Made by a program: the position numbers and the translations under genes. DNA of 58,659 nt from Hoylesella marshii DSM 16973 = JCM 13450 (lineage in GTDB: Bacteria > Bacteroidota > Bacteroidia > Bacteroidales > Bacteroidaceae), in the NCBI RefSeq assembly GCF_000146675.1, contig NZ_GL397214.1, positions 2,212,747 through 2,271,405 on the forward strand, in the 5' to 3' direction. Below the pieces are notes generated by a model. The model was not told the DNA's origin. It did no database searches and was given only the letters and a program-made list of their open reading frames with translations. Positions 1 to 9,071 of this stretch are shown here, piece by piece (within the stretch, counting starts at the first letter, position 1; each line of letters opens with the position of its first letter).

Positions 1-1
1 C

Positions 2-628
2 GTGAGCAAGGCCGACCCCAACGCGCTCAAAACGACGGTGAATCCTTTTCGGCTGACCAAACGGCAGACAGAGATATGCAACGAAGTACGCAAGAACATA
101 GCCTGCCTCATCGACAAGAAAACGAATGTGATTACCATCAACGTGACTGACACCGACCCTCAGGTGGCTGCTATTCTGGCCGATACCATTCAACGACGGT
201 TACAACAATATATTTCAATATACCGCACACAGAAAGCCCGCAACGACTTGAGCTATGCAAAGAAAATCTTTGCCGAATCCAAAGAACAATACATCAGAGC
301 ACAGCGGGTGTATGCAGGCTATGCCGATGCCAATACCGACGTAATTCTGCAATCGTTTCGTTCGAAGCAAGAGGAGCTGGAGAACGAGATGCAACTGCGA
401 TTCAATGTCTACCAGCAAGCCGCCCAACAATTGCAATCGGCCAAGGATAAGGTGCAGGAACACACGCCGGCCTTCACCGTCATACAGCAAGCGACGATGC
501 CGTTGAAGGCTTCGAGCATGCCGCGTTCAGCCCTTGTGTTTCTCTTCATGGTGATAGGCGTATTTGTGGATGCCGTTTGGATATTCTTCGGCAGAGACTT
601 GTTCCATCAATTCTGCAGACGGAGATGA
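2..628 (+). CDS. Chain-length determinant (Wzz/GumC-like) protein, 5' truncated
   Basis: This is the C-terminal 208 or so residues of an inner-membrane polysaccharide co-polymerase; the gene begins before the window, so the GTG at 2 should not be taken as its start. The visible part has a long glutamine- and charge-rich helical segment (about residues 75-155, coiled-coil-like), then a proline-containing stretch and one hydrophobic segment near the C-terminus (about 177-197), the usual second membrane anchor of Wzz proteins. No Walker motif or tyrosine-kinase domain follows, so it is the kinase-less type. Family role: setting the chain length of exported O-antigen or exopolysaccharide. Its stop overlaps the ATG of the next gene (ATGA), which supports one transcript with the polymerase-like gene. 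Assignment rests on architecture and context. Confidence 0.75.
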   Translation: MSKADPNALKTTVNPFRLTKRQTEICNEVRKNIACLIDKKTNVITINVTDTDPQVAAILADTIQRRLQQYISIYRTQKARNDLSYAKKIFAESKEQYIRAQRVYAGYADANTDVILQSFRSKQEELENEMQLRFNVYQQAAQQLQSAKDKVQEHTPAFTVIQQATMPLKASSMPRSALVFLFMVIGVFVDAVWIFFGRDLFHQFCRRR

Positions 629-1773
629 GTTTCGCACTGCCATACATTCTGCTGGTAGGTATCTACGGCGGGCTGGGTTTCTGGTTTGAGAAGACAGCAA
701 ACCCTATCGTTCGCCGTCGGCTTATCGCCTTTAGTATCGGCATTTTCATGTTCTTCTTCGGGTTTCGCGGCTTTTGCTTCTACGATTGGAACTCCTATTA
801 TCCCGTTTTCCAACACTATACACTGCGCGATCTCTTCTCGCTGCCGGTGGAAGATTGGCCGTTTGAACCCGGGTTTACGGTGCTTATGTTGGTATCGAAA
901 TCGGTATTCAACAACTACCACTTCTTCGTGTTTGTCTGTACCCTCATCGATACGGTGCTGCTCATGCGGTTTCTGAGGCGACGCGTCAGTAATATTCCGC
1001 TCGCATTGATGGTCTGTATCAGCATGAACGGGTTGATACTCTTCACTGATTTGATGCGCAATTCCATCACTATTCTCGTCTTTGCCAATGCCATAGAACT
1101 GATAGAACGCCGGCGGCTCATCCCCTACATCCTCTTATGCATCGTGAGTGCCGCCTTCCACATCTCAGCCTTGTTTTACATTCCGCTGTATTTCTTCATC
1201 CATCGGCGGCTCAACAAATGGATTTATTTAGGCATCTTCGCCGCGGGCAATATTATTTTCCTGTTTCATATTCCGGTGTTTTTAACGTTGGTAGGTTTCG
1301 TTGCATCGTTCATCAGTCCGGCTCTGCAATACAAAATCAGCCAATACACGGAAATGATATCCGGCGCATCTTTCGGATTGAGTATCGGTTATCTGGAACG
1401 TCTGTTTACCGGTGTCATCGTGTTTTGTTATCTCAATAAGTTGCGCAACATGAGGGAGCACAACGATATTTTCATCAACAGTCTGTTGTTTTATCTGTCG
1501 CTGTTCTTCTTCTTCAGCGAGTTTAAAACCATTGGAATGCGCTTCTCCAACCTCTTTTCTTATGCTTATTGGATTATCTGGCTCGACCTCATCAGGTGTT
1601 TTGCCATAGAGAATAACCGCCGGCTCTACCTCGCGTTTATCACCCTCTACTGTCTGTTTAAAATGTATGGCTCGACCAATACCGTTATCGCCCGCTATGA
1701 CAACGTGCTCTTCGGCGCAGAGCCTTACCATATCCGAGAATACATCTACAACAAAAACTATAATGACATTTAG
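625..1773 (+). CDS. EpsG-family polysaccharide polymerase-like membrane protein
   Basis: A 382-residue polytopic membrane protein with about ten hydrophobic segments. It resembles the EpsG/Wzy-like family: an N-terminal run of membrane helices, a soluble loop containing [16 protein letters not shown], and aromatic-rich helices with RRRL-type basic loops. Such proteins are thought to polymerise repeat units at the periplasmic face of the inner membrane. The ATG at 625 was chosen because it overlaps the stop of the Wzz-like gene by 4 bp; a TTG at 577 in the same frame lies inside the upstream gene and is less likely. The 3' end overlaps the acyltransferase gene by 11 bp. Sequence divergence in this family is high, so polymerase function is inferred from topology and locus. 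Confidence 0.72.
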   Translation: MSFALPYILLVGIYGGLGFWFEKTANPIVRRRLIAFSIGIFMFFFGFRGFCFYDWNSYYPVFQHYTLRDLFSLPVEDWPFEPGFTVLMLVSKSVFNNYHFFVFVCTLIDTVLLMRFLRRRVSNIPLALMVCISMNGLILFTDLMRNSITILVFANAIELIERRRLIPYILLCIVSAAFHISALFYIPLYFFIHRRLNKWIYLGIFAAGNIIFLFHIPVFLTLVGFVASFISPALQYKISQYTEMISGASFGLSIGYLERLFTGVIVFCYLNKLRNMREHNDIFINSLLFYLSLFFFFSEFKTIGMRFSNLFSYAYWIIWLDLIRCFAIENNRRLYLAFITLYCLFKMYGSTNTVIARYDNVLFGAEPYHIREYIYNKNYNDI

Positions 1774-2497
1774 TGAAATTACATTACTGTTGCTTGCGCT
1801 TTGGGTGCTTTGGGACAAACTACTCTTTTGTCTGTTAGCCATCCCTATACGCATATATCAGCTACGTAAACGTCGGCAGACACACGAAGCAGAGTCTGCT
1901 TCTACCAATGTTCCCCCATTCGTCGCGGTATCATCCGTTTCTACCTTTAAATACAAGGTATGGAGAGCTACTGTCGATTTCATCCGAATGGCCGACATTC
2001 GATTAGGACACCTGCCCTGCATGTGGCTTCGTGCGGCTATTTACAGACATATTTTCCTTGTACGTTTGGCACCAAAAGCCCTTATCCACTATGGAAGTGA
2101 AATGAGAGAACACACGAGGCTGGTTATCGGAGCCCGTTCCATTATTGGTGACCATGCTTTACTTGATGCCCGCAACGGCATTGAGATAGGCGAAGATGTG
2201 AATATCAGTAGCCATGTACAGATATATACCGAGCAACACGACCATGAGGATGCCGAATTTCGGTGCCGTTCCAACAACGGTTTCAGAGTTATCATAGAGC
2301 GCAGGGTATGGATAGGGCCAGGTGCAATCATCCTTCCTAAGGTACATATTGGTGAGGGCGCAGTGGTTGCAGCCGGGGCTGTGGTGACCAAAGACGTTCC
2401 TCCCTTTACGATTGTTGCCGGTATTCCTGCCGTTCCCATCAAAGTTCGCAACCAACAACTGACCTACCGGTTGGACGATCATCCGTGGTTTTATTGA
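1763..2497 (+). CDS. Left-handed beta-helix acyltransferase with N-terminal membrane anchor
   Basis: A 244-residue protein. Residues about 5-30 form one hydrophobic segment followed by a basic stretch, then a linker, then a hexapeptide-repeat domain (about residues 105-235) with periodic I/V-G residues such as [20 protein letters not shown] and [20 protein letters not shown]. The active-site-type histidine region (YTEQHDHED) is present. The closest recognisable families are the serine/colanic-acid/maltose O-acetyltransferases, so it probably O-acetylates a sugar of the polysaccharide at the membrane. The start at 1763 gives an 11-bp overlap with the preceding gene; a longer frame upstream lies wholly inside that gene. 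Acceptor sugar unknown. Confidence 0.8.
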   Translation: MTFSEITLLLLALWVLWDKLLFCLLAIPIRIYQLRKRRQTHEAESASTNVPPFVAVSSVSTFKYKVWRATVDFIRMADIRLGHLPCMWLRAAIYRHIFLVRLAPKALIHYGSEMREHTRLVIGARSIIGDHALLDARNGIEIGEDVNISSHVQIYTEQHDHEDAEFRCRSNNGFRVIIERRVWIGPGAIILPKVHIGEGAVVAAGAVVTKDVPPFTIVAGIPAVPIKVRNQQLTYRLDDHPWFY

Positions 2498-2510
2498 GTC
2501 CCCTGCATTG

Positions 2511-3416
2511 ATGAACAAGACTTGCATTATCGACGTTTCCGTTATCTTCGTCAATTACAATGCCACCGACATGCTGATAGAAGCGATTCGGTCGGTGATG
2601 CAGCATACGCGTGAAGCCCGCTACGAGATTATCGTGGTAGATAACGCGTCGCCCGACGGTGGCGCACAAAGGCTGTCGGATGTCTTCGGCGAACGCATCA
2701 ACCTCATTAAAAGCAACCGTAATTTAGGCTTCGGCGGTGCCAACAATTTAGGAATGAAGCATGCGCGCGGGCAGTATTTCTTTTTACTCAACCCCGATAC
2801 GCTGGTACTCAATCCTGCCATCGACCTTTTCTTCCGGTATGCCGAGGCGCATAAGGATGAACCGATAGGCGCATTAGGCTGTATCTTGTTTGATGCCCAC
2901 TACCGTCCCGCCAACTCCTATCACTACTTTCTCACCCCCCGTTTCCTACTGCTCGAAGCCTTTGGCAAGCATCATCAAGTGCGGTTGCAGGCGATCGATG
3001 AGCCGATAAAAGTAGACTTTATCACCGGTGCCGACCTTTTCATACCGCGACGGGCGATAGAGCGTGTCGGCATGTTCGACCCTTGCTTCTTCATGTATTG
3101 CGAGGAAGTGGACTTGGAAAAGCGGATGGCCGATGTCGGTCTCGACAGACTGATTATCCCCGGCCCGCAGATTGTGCACTACGATGGCGGTTCCTATCAA
3201 CCCCAACAGGGGCGTTCGGCACATCGGCGGCTGGCACAAGACCAAAGCAAACTCATCTACATTCACAAGCACTTCGGCCGTTGGTGCTTCCTCGGCTTCA
3301 AGGTGCTCTTCCTGCTTTGCCGTATTCCGGCCTATCTCAACCCCCACTATCGCACAGCCGACAACCTCGCTTACCTGAAGATGCTTCTCACTGCGCCACA
3401 AACGCCACGCCCATGA
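2511..3416 (+). CDS. Family 2 glycosyltransferase (rhamnosyltransferase-like)
   Basis: A 301-residue GT-A enzyme. Near the N-terminus it has VSVIFVNYNATDMLIEAI and VVDNASPDGG, followed by GFGGANNLGMKHARGQYFFL and the metal/nucleotide motif LLNPDT, all typical of GT2 rhamnosyltransferases of the WbbL type. The later FFMYCEEVDLEKRM holds the ED/EVD catalytic-base region. It probably adds one sugar to the lipid-linked repeat unit at the cytoplasmic membrane face. The gene follows the acyltransferase after 13 nt and its stop overlaps the next start (ATGA), so the locus is translationally coupled. A paralogue with the same motif order is encoded at 46996-48195. Confidence 0.88.
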   Translation: MNKTCIIDVSVIFVNYNATDMLIEAIRSVMQHTREARYEIIVVDNASPDGGAQRLSDVFGERINLIKSNRNLGFGGANNLGMKHARGQYFFLLNPDTLVLNPAIDLFFRYAEAHKDEPIGALGCILFDAHYRPANSYHYFLTPRFLLLEAFGKHHQVRLQAIDEPIKVDFITGADLFIPRRAIERVGMFDPCFFMYCEEVDLEKRMADVGLDRLIIPGPQIVHYDGGSYQPQQGRSAHRRLAQDQSKLIYIHKHFGRWCFLGFKVLFLLCRIPAYLNPHYRTADNLAYLKMLLTAPQTPRP

Positions 3417-4441
3417 AGATACTTTTCATTGACTACATCTTTCAGAAAGGACACGTGCATTTCAACCGTATCCATATCGACAGCCTCAAAGCGCAAGGCT
3501 ATGAGGTGAGGCTCGCACTGTATGAGGCTATGGCCGCCCAGCTACCCTATACGGCAGATGAATACGATGTGGTGATTCCGCAACGGTATGAGCAACGCGA
3601 CGGACACCCGTTGCGGAACCGAATCAATTTCTTGCGAGCGCTCCGCTACATCCAATCGCATGTGCGACTGGATGACTACGATAAGCTCATCGTATCGAGC
3701 TGGGACGAGGTGACACTCGGACTGTTGCCGTTGCGGCGCGACATGTATCTGATATGCCATGCCAACGCAGCCAACCTCGCTAACCGTGTGAAGGACGGAG
3801 TGATTCGACGCATGAACCGTTTGGGCTGCCACTTCATCGTTTTCAACGACTACATGGCCGCCCCATTCGCGGCACACGGCATTCGGCGCGTCCACATCGT
3901 GAGCCACGGTTGTGTAGCTCCTTTTACCGACGGTCAGGGAGCCATCCCAGATATATGCAAGGGTTATCGACGCGTGATTTTCCATCCATCGACGAAAGCC
4001 GACACAGCGTTTGTAGACGAACTCTTTGCCCACGAAAGGTTGCAACGCTATTTGGCCGACACCGGCACCTTGCTCTTGCTGCGCCACCGGCAACCTCGCT
4101 GGGCTGACACAGAGCAGATACGCTTCATCGAAGCGCAGCTAAGCATGGAAGATTATGAACAGCTATTTCTCCATTCCTATCTCATCTTGCTGGCCTATTC
4201 CGACGGGTTTGCCTATCAGGTGAGCGGTGTCAGTTACGAAGCGGTGGCCAATCAAAAGCCGATGGCCATCCTGCAACATCCCTCGTTGGACTACTGCAAA
4301 GCCTTTTATGACTACGACCCGCGGTTCGCCAATGCAGAAGAACTGCTCGAACTGCTGCAACAGCTCGACCGAACCACCGGCCGATGTATCGTCACGGCAG
4401 CAGACCTCACGCCCAACTACAGCTTTTTACGCCATGCCTAA
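3413..4441 (+). CDS. Predicted glycosyltransferase, family not recognised (GT-B-like)
   Basis: A 342-residue soluble protein in the exopolysaccharide operon. The first strand MKILFIDYIFQKGHVHFNRI and the later segment VSGVSYEAVANQKPMAIL resemble the N-terminal nucleotide-fold strand and the C-terminal donor-binding turn of GT-B glycosyltransferases (compare the SE.lA.GkPvi pattern), but I cannot place it in a named family. No signal peptide or membrane segment is visible. The ATG at 3413 overlaps the preceding stop by 4 bp, and the 3' end overlaps the next gene by 8 bp, so it is clearly part of the operon. Function as a sugar transferase is inferred mainly from position. Confidence 0.6.
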   Translation: MKILFIDYIFQKGHVHFNRIHIDSLKAQGYEVRLALYEAMAAQLPYTADEYDVVIPQRYEQRDGHPLRNRINFLRALRYIQSHVRLDDYDKLIVSSWDEVTLGLLPLRRDMYLICHANAANLANRVKDGVIRRMNRLGCHFIVFNDYMAAPFAAHGIRRVHIVSHGCVAPFTDGQGAIPDICKGYRRVIFHPSTKADTAFVDELFAHERLQRYLADTGTLLLLRHRQPRWADTEQIRFIEAQLSMEDYEQLFLHSYLILLAYSDGFAYQVSGVSYEAVANQKPMAILQHPSLDYCKAFYDYDPRFANAEELLELLQQLDRTTGRCIVTAADLTPNYSFLRHA

Positions 4442-5252
4442 CCCTATACAGATTTCCGTCATTATCCCTACGTATCGCCCGGGTGCCTATCTGTGGACGT
4501 GTCTCGATTCCTTATGCAGGCAGACGATGCCGGCCGAACGTTTCGAGATGATCATTATATTGAACGGCTGCAATGAACCCTACACCACAGAGATTGCACA
4601 ATATATCTCCGCCCATCCGCATCATCGCTTCGTCGTTCGGCAGACCGACACGGCAGGTGTATCCCATGCCCGCAACATAGGGCTCGACCTCTGCGCAGGG
4701 AAATATGTGGCGATGGTAGACGACGACGACTGGCTCAGTCCCGATTATTTAGCATTGCTCTGGCAGAAAGCAGCGGAAAACAGCATCGTTGTGACCGACG
4801 TACAACTGATAGATGATGTGACGGGACAAGAACGGGCGTACTATCTGCACGACGCATTCCAAACGACATTTGCGAAGCGACCCACCTTTTTCACCGCTCG
4901 CAGTTTCTTCTCCACAGCATGGGGTAAACTGATTCCCATGCGCGTGATAGCCGGCGACCGCTTCGACACGCGATTCCGCTTGGGCGAAGACGCGCTATTC
5001 ATGTTTACCATCGCACGACGGGTACAGACGATTTGTGCCACATCGCCCGCAGCCGTTTATTATGTGAGAGAACGCAGCGGCTCGGCCTCCCGTTCACCTT
5101 TAGACTATTTCAGTCGGGCGGGCATACTGCTGCGCTTGGCTTGTGCCTACACGACGATTTGGGCGAGGCATCCGCGACAGTATCACTTCCTGTTCTTCGT
5201 GTCGCGAATCGTTGCAACGCTTGCCAAATTGTTTCTGATTCGCTACCGTTAA
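4434..5252 (+). CDS. Family 2 glycosyltransferase
   Basis: A 272-residue GT-A enzyme. The N-terminus has ISVIIPTYRPGAYLWTCLDS, then GVSHARNIGLDLCAGKYVAM and the DXD-type motif VDDDDWL, and a later LGEDALFMF, all typical of GT2 glycosyltransferases that use nucleotide sugars and a divalent metal. The C-terminal 40 or so residues are basic and aromatic (RHPRQYHFLFFVSRIVATLA), perhaps a membrane-surface helix. The start at 4434 overlaps the upstream gene by 8 bp; a longer frame beginning at 4227 is an out-of-frame reading of that gene. Sugar and linkage cannot be predicted. Confidence 0.85.
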   Translation: MPNPIQISVIIPTYRPGAYLWTCLDSLCRQTMPAERFEMIIILNGCNEPYTTEIAQYISAHPHHRFVVRQTDTAGVSHARNIGLDLCAGKYVAMVDDDDWLSPDYLALLWQKAAENSIVVTDVQLIDDVTGQERAYYLHDAFQTTFAKRPTFFTARSFFSTAWGKLIPMRVIAGDRFDTRFRLGEDALFMFTIARRVQTICATSPAAVYYVRERSGSASRSPLDYFSRAGILLRLACAYTTIWARHPRQYHFLFFVSRIVATLAKLFLIRYR

Positions 5253-5333
5253 GATGCGCCGATATTTTGAGAAAACACGAAGAAAAAGATGTATTAAAAT
5301 ATACGAAAAACGGATTTTCATCGTTGTAAAGTT

Positions 5334-6089
5334 ATGAATACGCAGAATCTCGTCTCTATCATCATGCCCATGTACAATGCCGCCGCATTTGTCGCTCAGG
5401 CCATTGAGTCGGTATTGGCGCAGCGTTATAGCGAATGGGAACTGCTCATCATCGACGATGGATCTACCGATGCATCCGCATCTATCGCCGAAACCTACGT
5501 CGGGAAAGATGTGCGCATCCGTCTGTTTCGCAATCCGCACCCCGTCAAGATGCCTTCTGCTCCGCGCAACATGGGACTTTCCATGGCAAAAGGCCGATAC
5601 ATCGCATTTCTCGACAGCGACGACCTGTGGCTTCCCGAGAAACTCGCACAACAGATTCCCTTGCTGCACGACCCGCAAGTGGCCATCGTCTATTCCAACT
5701 ATGAGAAGATGACAGAAAGCGGCGAGAAGACGGGACGGGTGATAAAAGCCCCGCGACAGACCACCTACAAAGAGCTGCTGAAAGGCAACGTGATTGGTAA
5801 CCTCACGGGCATCTACGACAGAGAAAAAGTAGGAATCGTGCCCATCCTCAACATTCATCACGAGGATTATGCCATGTGGCTGTCTATCCTGAAACAGGGC
5901 TTTATCGCCCGAAACACCGGCACGGTGACAGCACGATACCGATTGCGCGACACCTCCGTCAGCACCAACAAGCTCAAGGCCATCGCATGGCAATGGAGCA
6001 TCTATCGAAAAACAGAACACATCTCAATAGTAAAATCAGCCGGCTATTTCGTGTGCTACGCTTTCAAAGCACTGATGAAAACACTGTAG
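5334..6089 (+). CDS. Family 2 glycosyltransferase
   Basis: A 251-residue GT2 enzyme with VSIIMPMYNAAAFVAQAIES, LLIIDDGSTDAS, APRNMGLSMAKGRYIAFLDS and the DXD motif DSDDLWLPEKL. A later HHEDYAMWLSIL supplies the ED catalytic-base motif. An 81-bp gap separates it from the previous glycosyltransferase, the largest gap so far in this locus. The local sequence there is AT-rich but I see no clear -7 box, so co-transcription is still the simpler view. It probably adds a sugar to the same repeat unit. Confidence 0.86.
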   Translation: MNTQNLVSIIMPMYNAAAFVAQAIESVLAQRYSEWELLIIDDGSTDASASIAETYVGKDVRIRLFRNPHPVKMPSAPRNMGLSMAKGRYIAFLDSDDLWLPEKLAQQIPLLHDPQVAIVYSNYEKMTESGEKTGRVIKAPRQTTYKELLKGNVIGNLTGIYDREKVGIVPILNIHHEDYAMWLSILKQGFIARNTGTVTARYRLRDTSVSTNKLKAIAWQWSIYRKTEHISIVKSAGYFVCYAFKALMKTL

Positions 6090-6149
6090 TAGCCAACATG
6101 CTGCACCTCGCAGCAGACAAGACCGGCTTGCGACAAGAAACAAACAACT

Positions 6150-6779
6150 ATGAAAAGAATCGATCCACTATACATCCCTGATGGTATGAATGAATTTGAA
6201 CGTAACACCAAACGTATTGTAGATTTCATGATTGCTGCAATTGCCATGCTTGTGTTCTCGCCACTGTTCCTGATTTGCTATATCGCGGTGAAGAGAGAAG
6301 ACGGCGGCCCGGCCATCTTCCGCCAAGAAAGAATCGGGCGCTTCGGCAGACCGTTCTACATCTACAAATTTCGCAGCATGAGAGTCGATGCCGAAAAACA
6401 CGGGCCTGCACTCTACGGCCATGAGAAAGACACACGTCTCACGCGGGTGGGGAAGTTTCTGCGCGAGCACCATCTCGACGAATTGCCCCAACTGTGGAAC
6501 GTCTTCCGAGGCGATATGGCCTTCATCGGCCCGCGCCCCGAACGCCGCTTCTATATCAATCAAATCATTGAAAAAGACCCGCGCTACATCTATCTGTACC
6601 AGATTCGCCCGGGCGTCACGTCGTATGCCACGCTCTACAATGGCTATACCGATACGCTCGAGAAAATGCTGCGACGCTTAGAACTCGACCTCTATTACTT
6701 GGAAAACCGCTCTTGGCTGCTTGATGCCAAGATTCTCATCAATACTTTCCTGAACATTGCCATCGGCAAGAAATTCTGA
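6150..6779 (+). CDS. Initiating sugar-phosphate (undecaprenyl-phosphate) transferase
   Basis: A 209-residue bacterial sugar transferase of the WcaJ/WbaP C-terminal type (monotopic phosphoglycosyl transferase). One N-terminal hydrophobic segment (about residues 24-45, the re-entrant helix) precedes FRQERIGRFGRPFYIYKFRS, then LREHHLDELPQLWNVFRGDM and IGPRPERRFY, the conserved core of the family with its Asp-Glu catalytic pair (DE in HLDELPQ). It transfers a sugar-1-phosphate from a nucleotide sugar to undecaprenyl phosphate, starting repeat-unit synthesis. It is the last gene of the polysaccharide locus in this window. A 60-bp gap separates it from the last glycosyltransferase. Confidence 0.92.
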   Translation: MKRIDPLYIPDGMNEFERNTKRIVDFMIAAIAMLVFSPLFLICYIAVKREDGGPAIFRQERIGRFGRPFYIYKFRSMRVDAEKHGPALYGHEKDTRLTRVGKFLREHHLDELPQLWNVFRGDMAFIGPRPERRFYINQIIEKDPRYIYLYQIRPGVTSYATLYNGYTDTLEKMLRRLELDLYYLENRSWLLDAKILINTFLNIAIGKKF

Positions 6780-6861
6780 TTCAGCATCGGAGAATTCCCT
6801 CTCATCGCGGAATGATTGCTGTCCGCTAAACTTCTTTCCATTCGTTGTAAGATGATTTTTA

Positions 6862-7171
6862 TAACGGCGGATTCTCCGCTGTTACATCTGCACTTGATTT
6901 TATAACGGCGGATTTTCCGCTGTTACATCTGCACTTGATTTTATAACGGCGGATTTTCCGCCATTATATCTGCACTTGATTTTATAACGGCGCATTCTCC
7001 GCCGTTACATCTGCACTTGATTTTATAACGGCATATTTTCTGCTGTTATATCTACACTTCATTTTATAACGGCGGATTTTCCGCCGTTACATCTGCACTT
7101 CATTTTATAACGGCGCATTCTCCGCCGTTACATCTGCACTTCATTTTATAACAAAAAATTTTATTCTGTTA
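6862..7171. repeat. 41-bp tandem hairpin array A1, eight units
   Basis: Eight repeat cores begin at 6862, 6903, 6944, 6985, 7026, 7067, 7108 and 7149, an exact 41-bp spacing throughout. The fullest core has 10-nt arms TAACGGCGGA and TCCGCCGTTA around a 3-nt loop; the rest of each unit is ACATCTGCACTT(G/C)ATTTTA. The last core is strongly diverged (poly-A/T centre) but still starts TAACA and ends TGTTA in phase. The array lies between the convergent 3' ends of the sugar transferase and glnA. Confidence 0.95.
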
Positions 7172-7211
7172 TATTTTTGCATGGAAATACAACAGAATAA
7201 TTTATTCTCAC

Positions 7212-7255
7212 ATAAAAAGAGATTCCGCATCCGGCGAAGTGCCGAACGCGGAATC
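7212..7255 (-). terminator. Rho-independent terminator downstream of glnA
   Basis: Arms GATTCCGC and GCGGAATC enclose an inner CCGGC/GCCG pairing and a short loop. On the minus strand the stem is followed by a run of five T (complement of 7214-7218). It sits about 30 bp after the glnA stop. Confidence 0.8.
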
Positions 7256-7286
7256 ATGTTTTTCCTGCTAAAGGATGGGGGATTTT

Positions 7287-8792
7287 CTATCCGCAGTGGA
7301 AGTACTCGTTGACGAGCTTCTGAATCTCCTCGGGCTTGTTTTCCACATCTTTGCGCAGGGTGGTGTCGTTGTAATCGCGCAGCTGCTTGATGATACCGTC
7401 TATCATACCTTGGCTGAACACGCCGTGCTCCTCGTAAACCTTACGCTGCTTTTCGAGACAAGCGGCCGATGCCACGCAGCTGTCGGGCAGTTGAGAGAGC
7501 TTGTTGAGTACACCCTCGTTCTTCTGGTCGTGAATGTTTACGTCTACGTAAGTATTCTTCGCTACCTCCAAAGCATTGGACATCTCGAAACCGTGGCGGC
7601 AGGCCACGCAGAGACCGGCAAGGAGCTGATAGATGTCGGCCGAGCAGTCTGAAGAACGAATCTCCACGGTCTGCTTGAACGAACCGTCGGTGTGGTTGGC
7701 TTCTTCCAGCGGATTCACCTTGGCACACATGTCTACCGGTGCTGTCCAGCCCAGCGGCACGCGCACGAGCACGGAACGGTTGCGGTCGCCCCAGCATACG
7801 TTCGTAGGAGCTTCCTGATGGGGAACGAGGCGGAAGTAAGACGTGGGATTCTTGTTACCGAAAGCGGTGATACTCGGAGCCAAGTCCATCATACCGGCAA
7901 TCATCTTGCGTGCATCGTCGCTCAAAGCACCGTTGTGCATCATCATGTTCTTGCCGTCTTTCATCATACGCATGTGGATGTGAAGACCCGAACCGGCCCT
8001 TCCGGTGGTAATCTTCGGGGCAAACGTAACGTTGAGGCCGTTTTCATAAGCTAAATTGCGGATAACCCACTTGGCAACTGTCAGCTGGTCGGCTGCTTCG
8101 CATACGTTTACGGGCAGGAACTCTATTTCGTTTTGCTCATAAAGCAAGCCGTTGAGCTTAAACGTACCTACCTCGGAGTGACCGTATTTAATCTGTCCGC
8201 CGGCCTTGGCAATATACGACATGCAGAGTGCGCGGAAATCGTTTGCCTTGGCATAGGGTGCTGACTCGTGGTAGCCGCGCTGGTCGGTGGCCACAAACTC
8301 TTCGATATCGGGTTGAATCACGTAGTATTCCAATTCGCCCATCGCCTGATACTCCATGCCGGTCACCTTGGTGAAAGCCTCGGCAGCCTTGGCCAACGTG
8401 TGCTCGGGAGCACTGTCGAGCGGATTGCCGTCCTTGTCGAAGTAAGAGCACAACAGGGCGAGTGTGGGTATTTCCGAGAATGGGTCGACGAAAGCGGTGC
8501 TGAAACGAGGAAGCACATACAAGTCGCTGCTGCCGGCCTGAATAAAGCTGAAAAGGCTCGAACCATCCACACGTTCACCATAGGTCAGAATGGTGTTCAG
8601 ATAATCCAAGTTGTTAATAACGAAGTTCAAAGTCTTCAACCGGCCATCACCACCCGGATAAAGGAAATTGACCATCTCGATGTCATTCTCCTTGATAAAA
8701 GAAATGATGTCTTCTTTTGTAAACTCAGAAGTAGGCTTATTCAAAAAAGCCACTACTTCGTTAGCACTCATAGCTAATTCTTTGTAGTTCAT
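7287..8792 (-). CDS. glnA: Glutamine synthetase
   Basis: A 501-residue ATP-dependent glutamate-ammonia ligase in the cytoplasm, the main route for ammonium assimilation. Family motifs occur in order: beta-Grasp N-domain with FLYPGGDGRLKTLNF (43-57), ELEYYV (153-158, the first metal-binding glutamate strand), EQNEIEF (219-225), GSGLHIHM (267-274), RLVPHQEAPTNVCWGDRNRS (321-340) and VEIRSSDCSAD (376-386). It is slightly longer than the 440-470 residues of typical type I enzymes and much shorter than the 700-residue type III enzymes also common in Bacteroidota. It is transcribed alone, with a -7 box about 45 bp upstream and a strong terminator. A gamma-glutamyl-amine ligase role cannot be fully excluded. 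MNYKELAM offers two starts; the first was kept. Confidence 0.9.
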   Translation of the reverse strand: MNYKELAMSANEVVAFLNKPTSEFTKEDIISFIKENDIEMVNFLYPGGDGRLKTLNFVINNLDYLNTILTYGERVDGSSLFSFIQAGSSDLYVLPRFSTAFVDPFSEIPTLALLCSYFDKDGNPLDSAPEHTLAKAAEAFTKVTGMEYQAMGELEYYVIQPDIEEFVATDQRGYHESAPYAKANDFRALCMSYIAKAGGQIKYGHSEVGTFKLNGLLYEQNEIEFLPVNVCEAADQLTVAKWVIRNLAYENGLNVTFAPKITTGRAGSGLHIHMRMMKDGKNMMMHNGALSDDARKMIAGMMDLAPSITAFGNKNPTSYFRLVPHQEAPTNVCWGDRNRSVLVRVPLGWTAPVDMCAKVNPLEEANHTDGSFKQTVEIRSSDCSADIYQLLAGLCVACRHGFEMSNALEVAKNTYVDVNIHDQKNEGVLNKLSQLPDSCVASAACLEKQRKVYEEHGVFSQGMIDGIIKQLRDYNDTTLRKDVENKPEEIQKLVNEYFHCG

Positions 8793-8837
8793 GATTTGGT
8801 AAATTGTTTAAGTCTGTAATTTAGGTTTATTCTGTCG

Positions 8838-8845
8838 CAAAGGTA
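8838..8845 (-). promoter_or_regulatory. Bacteroidota -7 box of glnA
   Basis: On the minus strand this reads TACCTTTG, matching TAnnTTTG. It lies 46 bp before the glnA start, in an AT-rich stretch. Confidence 0.7.
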
Positions 8846-9071
8846 TAAAAATAAAGTAATACGGCAAAAAAGTTAAGCGCAATTTTCCTTTTATTTTTGT
8901 TTTTAATGCCTGAATGTATCAGATTGTCAGAATAAATGATGGAGCGGCATTCGTCGGCATTTCTGAAAGACATCAAGCAGAGGCACCAATTCATATGATA
9001 TATCGACGGGAGAATTACGATGTCAATGCGTTAGAACGATAGTGCCAACGCAACAGGTAAAACATAGGCTT

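Noticed and set aside
5100..6020. 306-residue minus-strand reading frame across two glycosyltransferase genes
   Set aside because: It is the shadow of genes with full GT2 motifs and crosses their intergenic gap.
6862..7171. CRISPR array
   Set aside because: Every part of the 41-bp unit is repeated; there are no unique spacers between constant repeats and no cas genes. The same applies to the other arrays.
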